From assembly GCF_001570525.1 (NCBI RefSeq), contig NZ_BBXC01000025.1, positions 1-64,000 of the forward strand: a stretch of DNA of 64,000 nucleotides, written 5' to 3'. Shown in pieces: positions 60,689 through 64,000 of this stretch (its first letter is position 1; the number at the start of each line of letters is the position of its first letter). This stretch comes from Herbidospora sakaeratensis. Lineage in GTDB: Bacteria; Actinomycetota; Actinomycetes; Streptosporangiales; Streptosporangiaceae. A program made the position numbers and the translations under genes. The notes under the pieces were generated by a model. That model had not been told where the DNA came from, did not search any database, and saw nothing but the letters and a program-made list of their open reading frames with translations.

Positions 60689-63226
60689 CTAGGCGCAGGC
60701 CTTGCCGTTCAGGAGGAACAGGTCCGGCACCGGGTTGGCGCCCGGGGCGCCGACGCCGTTGAAGCCGAAGGTGATCGACGAGCCGGGGTGGATCTTCTTG
60801 TTGTGCGAGAGGTTCTTCGCGGTCAGGGTCGCGCCCGACTGCGTGTAGTCGGCGTTCCAGCCGTGGTCGAGCTTCTGCCCGCCCAGGAACGACCACTTGA
60901 GGTTCCAGCCGTCGATGGCCGTCGCCCCGGTGTTCTTGATCGTCACCTGGGTCGAGAAGCCGGTCGGCCACGTGCCGTGGATCTGGTAGGTCACGTCACA
61001 CGAGCCGGGGGCGGTCACCGCGCCGTCGCCCTGGTCGGCGATGAAGGCCGAGATCCACGACAGCGGGGCGTTCCAGTTGATCGTCAGCTCGTTGGTCGAC
61101 CACGACTCGATGTGGTCGATGTAGCAGAACTGGGGCTTGCAGCCCTGCAGGTTGGCCTGCGCGACCGGGTCCTGGATGGCCGAGTTCGGGCCGCCCGACA
61201 GGGTGCCCTTGGGCGGGTTGGGCAGGTCGGGGTTGAGCTGGTTGGCGTACCAGCGGGAGTGCTGGTTGTGCGCGTCGACCTCGCCGTAGCCCGTCACGTA
61301 CGAGATGTTCAGGGCGTTGCGGCCGAGGATGTAGTCGATGCCCTCCAGCACGCCGTCGAGGTACTTCTTCTGGCCGGAGATGTCGTACGCCGCCGCCATC
61401 ACGACCATGTTGTTCAGGACGAGGTTGTTGGAGCCCCAGTCGAAGTCGGGCGGGTTGTAGGCCAGGCCGTACGGGTGGGCGTCCAGCGTGGCGAGGTACT
61501 TGTCGGCGCCTTCCAGGACCGACGCGCGGACCGCCGCCCGGCCGGGCAGGTTGTTGGGCACCGTGGCCAGGTCGAGGCGGCCGAGCTGGGCGGTCGAGGC
61601 CCAGTCGAAGCCGCGCTCGCGCCACACGTCCGAGGTGTGCAGCGGCGAGTTCACCACGGCGTCGCGGAAGGCCGCCTCGCCGGTGGTGATGTAGAGCTCG
61701 GCCGCGGCCCAGTAGAACTCGTCGGTGACGTTGTCGTCGTTGTAGGCGCCGCCGCCCACGCCGTCGTTGGCGGAGGCGTAGATCGCCGGGTTGGCCTTGG
61801 CGGCCGTCCAGGCCTTGCGGGCGGCGGCCAGGTTCTTGGCCGCGAACGCCGCGTCGTAGGGCGCGAACAGGCGGGCGGCCTGGGCGGCGGTGGCCGCGAG
61901 GTTCAGCGTGGCGGCCGTGGAGACCGGGTGGAGCTCACGGGCCTGCGGGTCGAGGTGCGGCATCAGCGGCAGGCCGGTCCACGCGGCGTCGTGGATCTTG
62001 TGGTGGGCCATGCCGTCGGGGCGCTGCATCTTGAGCAGGAACTCCTGCTCCCAGCGGGCCTCGTCCAGGATGTCGGGGACGGCGTCGCCGCTCTCCGGGA
62101 TCGCCAGCGAGCCGATGGTCTTGGCGGTGGCGGCGTTCTTGGTGCGCTCGAACTCGCTCATCAGCTGCCAGGCGGAGATGCCGCCGTTGACGACGTACTT
62201 GCCGTGGTCGCCGGCGTCGTACCAGCCGCCGGAGACATCGAGGGAGTAGTCGCACACGCCGGGCTGGCACGGGACGTTCGTGTCGCCCTGGTTGGGCGCC
62301 ACGCCGACGTGCCCGGCCGGGCGGCCGTAGCCGGGGCGCAGCGCGTCGTCGATCGCGATGCCGCTGCGCTGGGTGTAGTAGAACTTCAGCGCGTCCAGCT
62401 TGAGCGCGGCGTACGCGCTCGCCGAGATGTCGAACGGACGGCTGGTCTCGCCGTCGGCGGTCAGCGTGTAGCCCTCGCCGGCGGTCGTGTACGAGCCGAA
62501 GTCGATGCTGTGCACGTTCTGGCCCGAGCTTCCGTCGAGGCCGCGCGGGGTGGTCGAGCCGTTCGCCACGACCGTGCCGCCCGCGTTCTTGAGCTGCCAG
62601 GCGACGGCCTCGGTCGCGTCGGTCACGACGGTGGCGTTCTTGGGGCCCTGGGGCAGGTAGGCCACCTGGTTGACGCGCACCCGGGGGCCGGTGTCGGGCT
62701 CGTAGACCTCGGGCTCGGCGCCGCCGCGCAGCGACACGTCGTCGAGGCAGAAGCGCCACGGGGTCGCGCTGCCGCCGAGCTGGAAGGCGATCTGGGCGTT
62801 CGGCAGGCTGGTGGGCGCGGTGAAGGTGAACTCGTAGGAGTTGCCCGACACGCTCATCTCGGGGTTGGCCGCGAAGAACTGCGTCCACGGGTCGACCGGG
62901 AGCTGGATCAGCGCCCGGCCCACGCGCGAGGGCGTGGCCGAGGCGAAGAAGCGGTAGGCGTAGGTCTCACCGGCGACCAGCGGGATGCCGTCGAGGCCGA
63001 TGATCGCGTCCCACGGGTTGGTGGTCGAGCCGGGGATGTCGGCGCACAGGCGGCCGTCCTCCAGTTCGACGGTGACGTTGCCGGTGTTCCACCAGGGCGC
63101 GGTGGAGGTCTCGAACGTCCCGTTGGGGATCTGCTCGGGGCCCTCGTCGGCGTACGCGGTGGTCACCGGTAACAGGAACAGGGCCGCCGCGGCGAGCACG
63201 GCGGTGAGGCGGGAGGGTCGCGTCAA
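60689..63226 (-). CDS. Secreted GH9 cellulase with N-terminal CBM and C-terminal CBM2
   Basis: 845 residues from a TTG with GAGG upstream; the earlier ATG at 63262 overlaps the operator and is rejected. Signal peptide ([20 protein letters not shown]), CBM4-type jelly roll (about 35-180), Ig-like CelD N-domain (about 190-275), GH9 catalytic barrel (about 280-730; [20 protein letters not shown] with the catalytic Asp pair, HDAAWTG, and the general acid in the late [13 protein letters not shown] region), and CBM2 (about 740-845; [25 protein letters not shown]). It hydrolyses beta-1,4-glucan outside the cell. Confidence 0.94.
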   Translation of the reverse strand: MTRPSRLTAVLAAAALFLLPVTTAYADEGPEQIPNGTFETSTAPWWNTGNVTVELEDGRLCADIPGSTTNPWDAIIGLDGIPLVAGETYAYRFFASATPSRVGRALIQLPVDPWTQFFAANPEMSVSGNSYEFTFTAPTSLPNAQIAFQLGGSATPWRFCLDDVSLRGGAEPEVYEPDTGPRVRVNQVAYLPQGPKNATVVTDATEAVAWQLKNAGGTVVANGSTTPRGLDGSSGQNVHSIDFGSYTTAGEGYTLTADGETSRPFDISASAYAALKLDALKFYYTQRSGIAIDDALRPGYGRPAGHVGVAPNQGDTNVPCQPGVCDYSLDVSGGWYDAGDHGKYVVNGGISAWQLMSEFERTKNAATAKTIGSLAIPESGDAVPDILDEARWEQEFLLKMQRPDGMAHHKIHDAAWTGLPLMPHLDPQARELHPVSTAATLNLAATAAQAARLFAPYDAAFAAKNLAAARKAWTAAKANPAIYASANDGVGGGAYNDDNVTDEFYWAAAELYITTGEAAFRDAVVNSPLHTSDVWRERGFDWASTAQLGRLDLATVPNNLPGRAAVRASVLEGADKYLATLDAHPYGLAYNPPDFDWGSNNLVLNNMVVMAAAYDISGQKKYLDGVLEGIDYILGRNALNISYVTGYGEVDAHNQHSRWYANQLNPDLPNPPKGTLSGGPNSAIQDPVAQANLQGCKPQFCYIDHIESWSTNELTINWNAPLSWISAFIADQGDGAVTAPGSCDVTYQIHGTWPTGFSTQVTIKNTGATAIDGWNLKWSFLGGQKLDHGWNADYTQSGATLTAKNLSHNKKIHPGSSITFGFNGVGAPGANPVPDLFLLNGKACA

Positions 63227-63247
63227 AATGCACCTCGTCAGCAGGTA

Positions 63248-63261
63248 TGGGAGCGCTCCCA
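63248..63261. promoter_or_regulatory. CelR/CebR operator of the cellulase gene
   Basis: A perfect 14-bp palindrome TGGGAGCGCTCCCA, the known site for the LacI-family cellobiose-sensing repressors CelR/CebR in Thermobifida and Streptomyces. It ends 22 bases upstream of the TTG start. Confidence 0.95.
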
Positions 63262-63413
63262 TGGCTCAGGTCCACCCGATGTTTCCAACGGGTTTCGCCG
63301 AGGGTCAAGAATCGCAGGTCGGCGCAGGTGGGCGACCTGCCGCGCGTCCGGATTGTCCGATGAAAATTTCAGCTACTAGAATCTTGTTCGGTACGTCGGA
63401 CACAATCGACCCC

Positions 63414-64000
63414 GTGAGAAGACCCACCGAACCGGCCGCCCCCGCCCAGCACGCCGCCTGGCTGGCCGGCCGCCTCCCCGAGGTCGAACGTGTGCGCCCC
63501 GGCCTCTGGTCGATCCCCGTCCCGCTGCCGAACACGCCGCTCCGGTACGTGCTCGTCTACGCCCTCGAACTGCCCGGCGGCGTGGCGCTGATCGACGCGG
63601 GGTGGGACACCGAGGAGGCGTACACGGCCCTGACGGCGGGACTGAAGACGGCGGGCTACGACGTCGCCGACGTCCGGGCGGTCGTGGTCACCCACATGCA
63701 CCCCGACCACTACGGCCTGGCCGGCCGGGTCAGGGAGGACTCGGGCGCCTGGATCGGCCTGCACCCCGCCGACGCCCGGCTGCTGCGCGGCCGCTACGAC
63801 GACCCCGGCGACCTGTCGGAACGGGAGCTCGGCCTGCTGCTCCGCAGCGGGGTCCCGGAGGAGACGGCCCGCGAGCTGGCGGGCGCGTCGACGGCGATCC
63901 GCAAACTGGTCTCGGCCGGCGCCCCCGACCGGCTCATCGAGCACGGCGCCAAGCTCGACCTGCCGGGCTGGGACCTGACCGCGATCTGGACGCCGGGCCA
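63414..64000 (+). CDS. Metallo-beta-lactamase-fold hydrolase, cut by window end
   Basis: At least 195 codons, open to the last base. GTG start. After a Pro/Ala-rich N-terminus, the sequence LIDAGWDTEEAYTAL (Asp in the first beta-sheet) is followed by the metal-binding motif THMHPDHYGL (HxHxDH). It belongs to the MBL-fold hydrolases; the C-terminus and substrate are not visible. Confidence 0.85.
   Translation, partial: MRRPTEPAAPAQHAAWLAGRLPEVERVRPGLWSIPVPLPNTPLRYVLVYALELPGGVALIDAGWDTEEAYTALTAGLKTAGYDVADVRAVVVTHMHPDHYGLAGRVREDSGAWIGLHPADARLLRGRYDDPGDLSERELGLLLRSGVPEETARELAGASTAIRKLVSAGAPDRLIEHGAKLDLPGWDLTAIWTPG

Overview
The window is high-GC DNA from an actinomycete. A SigR/RsrA redox switch, a WhiB1-type regulator, a PdtaS-type histidine kinase, a fused 2-oxoglutarate decarboxylase (Kgd), a nickel superoxide dismutase with its own peptidase, a PHO box of the Streptomyces type and a CelR/CebR-type cellulase operator all point to Actinomycetes. 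A Streptosporangiales-like host is my best guess, by inference only. No rRNA or tRNA gene was recognised.

Layout. 1-607: a gene-free stretch with four terminator-like hairpins. 0.6-6.1 kb: a secreted beta-lactamase-fold hydrolase, then a leftward phosphate-uptake operon (pstSCAB, with a PHO box) followed by a response regulator that lacks the phospho-acceptor aspartate. 6.2-14.4 kb: an XRE/small-protein divergent pair, hisN, a thioesterase, aroA-rsgA, a SRAP protein, an ankyrin protein, a DksA-like zinc-finger protein and a methyltransferase. 14.5-19.1 kb: sigR-rsrA behind a SigR-type promoter, an epimerase and two overlapping membrane HD-domain genes, the second degenerate. 19.2-30 kb: biotin-linked functions (biotin carboxylase, a free biotinyl domain, a BsaP-like protein, bioB, bioD, a GntR regulator, bioF), with a serine/threonine kinase and a TPP enzyme between them. 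A solo TnpB element lies between bioB and bioD and has replaced the end of bioD. 29.9-37.4 kb: PdtaS, WhiB1-like protein, a lipid kinase, a SigF-type sigma factor with its anti-sigma kinase, sodN/sodX, a CGNR regulator and malic enzyme.

37.5-52.9 kb is the most striking part: eleven tandem, same-strand genes for secreted trypsin-fold proteins, called P1-P11 here from left to right (transcription runs P11 to P1). Only P2, P10 and P11 keep the His-Asp-Ser triad. P1 has Ser to Asp; P9 has Asp to Asn; P6 and P7 have Asp to Asn and Ser to Leu; P3, P4, P5 and P8 have lost all three residues. P3-P8 have also lost both cysteines of a disulfide next to the active site. All are uninterrupted, keep signal peptides and fold motifs, and differ most in one loop between the two barrels. 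Most have their own terminator, and six have a TGTGA-N6-TCACA (CRP-type) palindrome upstream. The same palindrome precedes the whiB1-like gene. I read this as a CRP-controlled array of secreted pseudoproteases flanked by active relatives; its function is unknown.

53-64 kb: an MDR dehydrogenase, a DUF4097-PadR pair, a DUF6104 protein, kgd, a B3/B4-domain protein, a GH9 cellulase with a perfect TGGGAGCGCTCCCA operator, and the start of a metallo-beta-lactamase-fold gene cut by the window edge.
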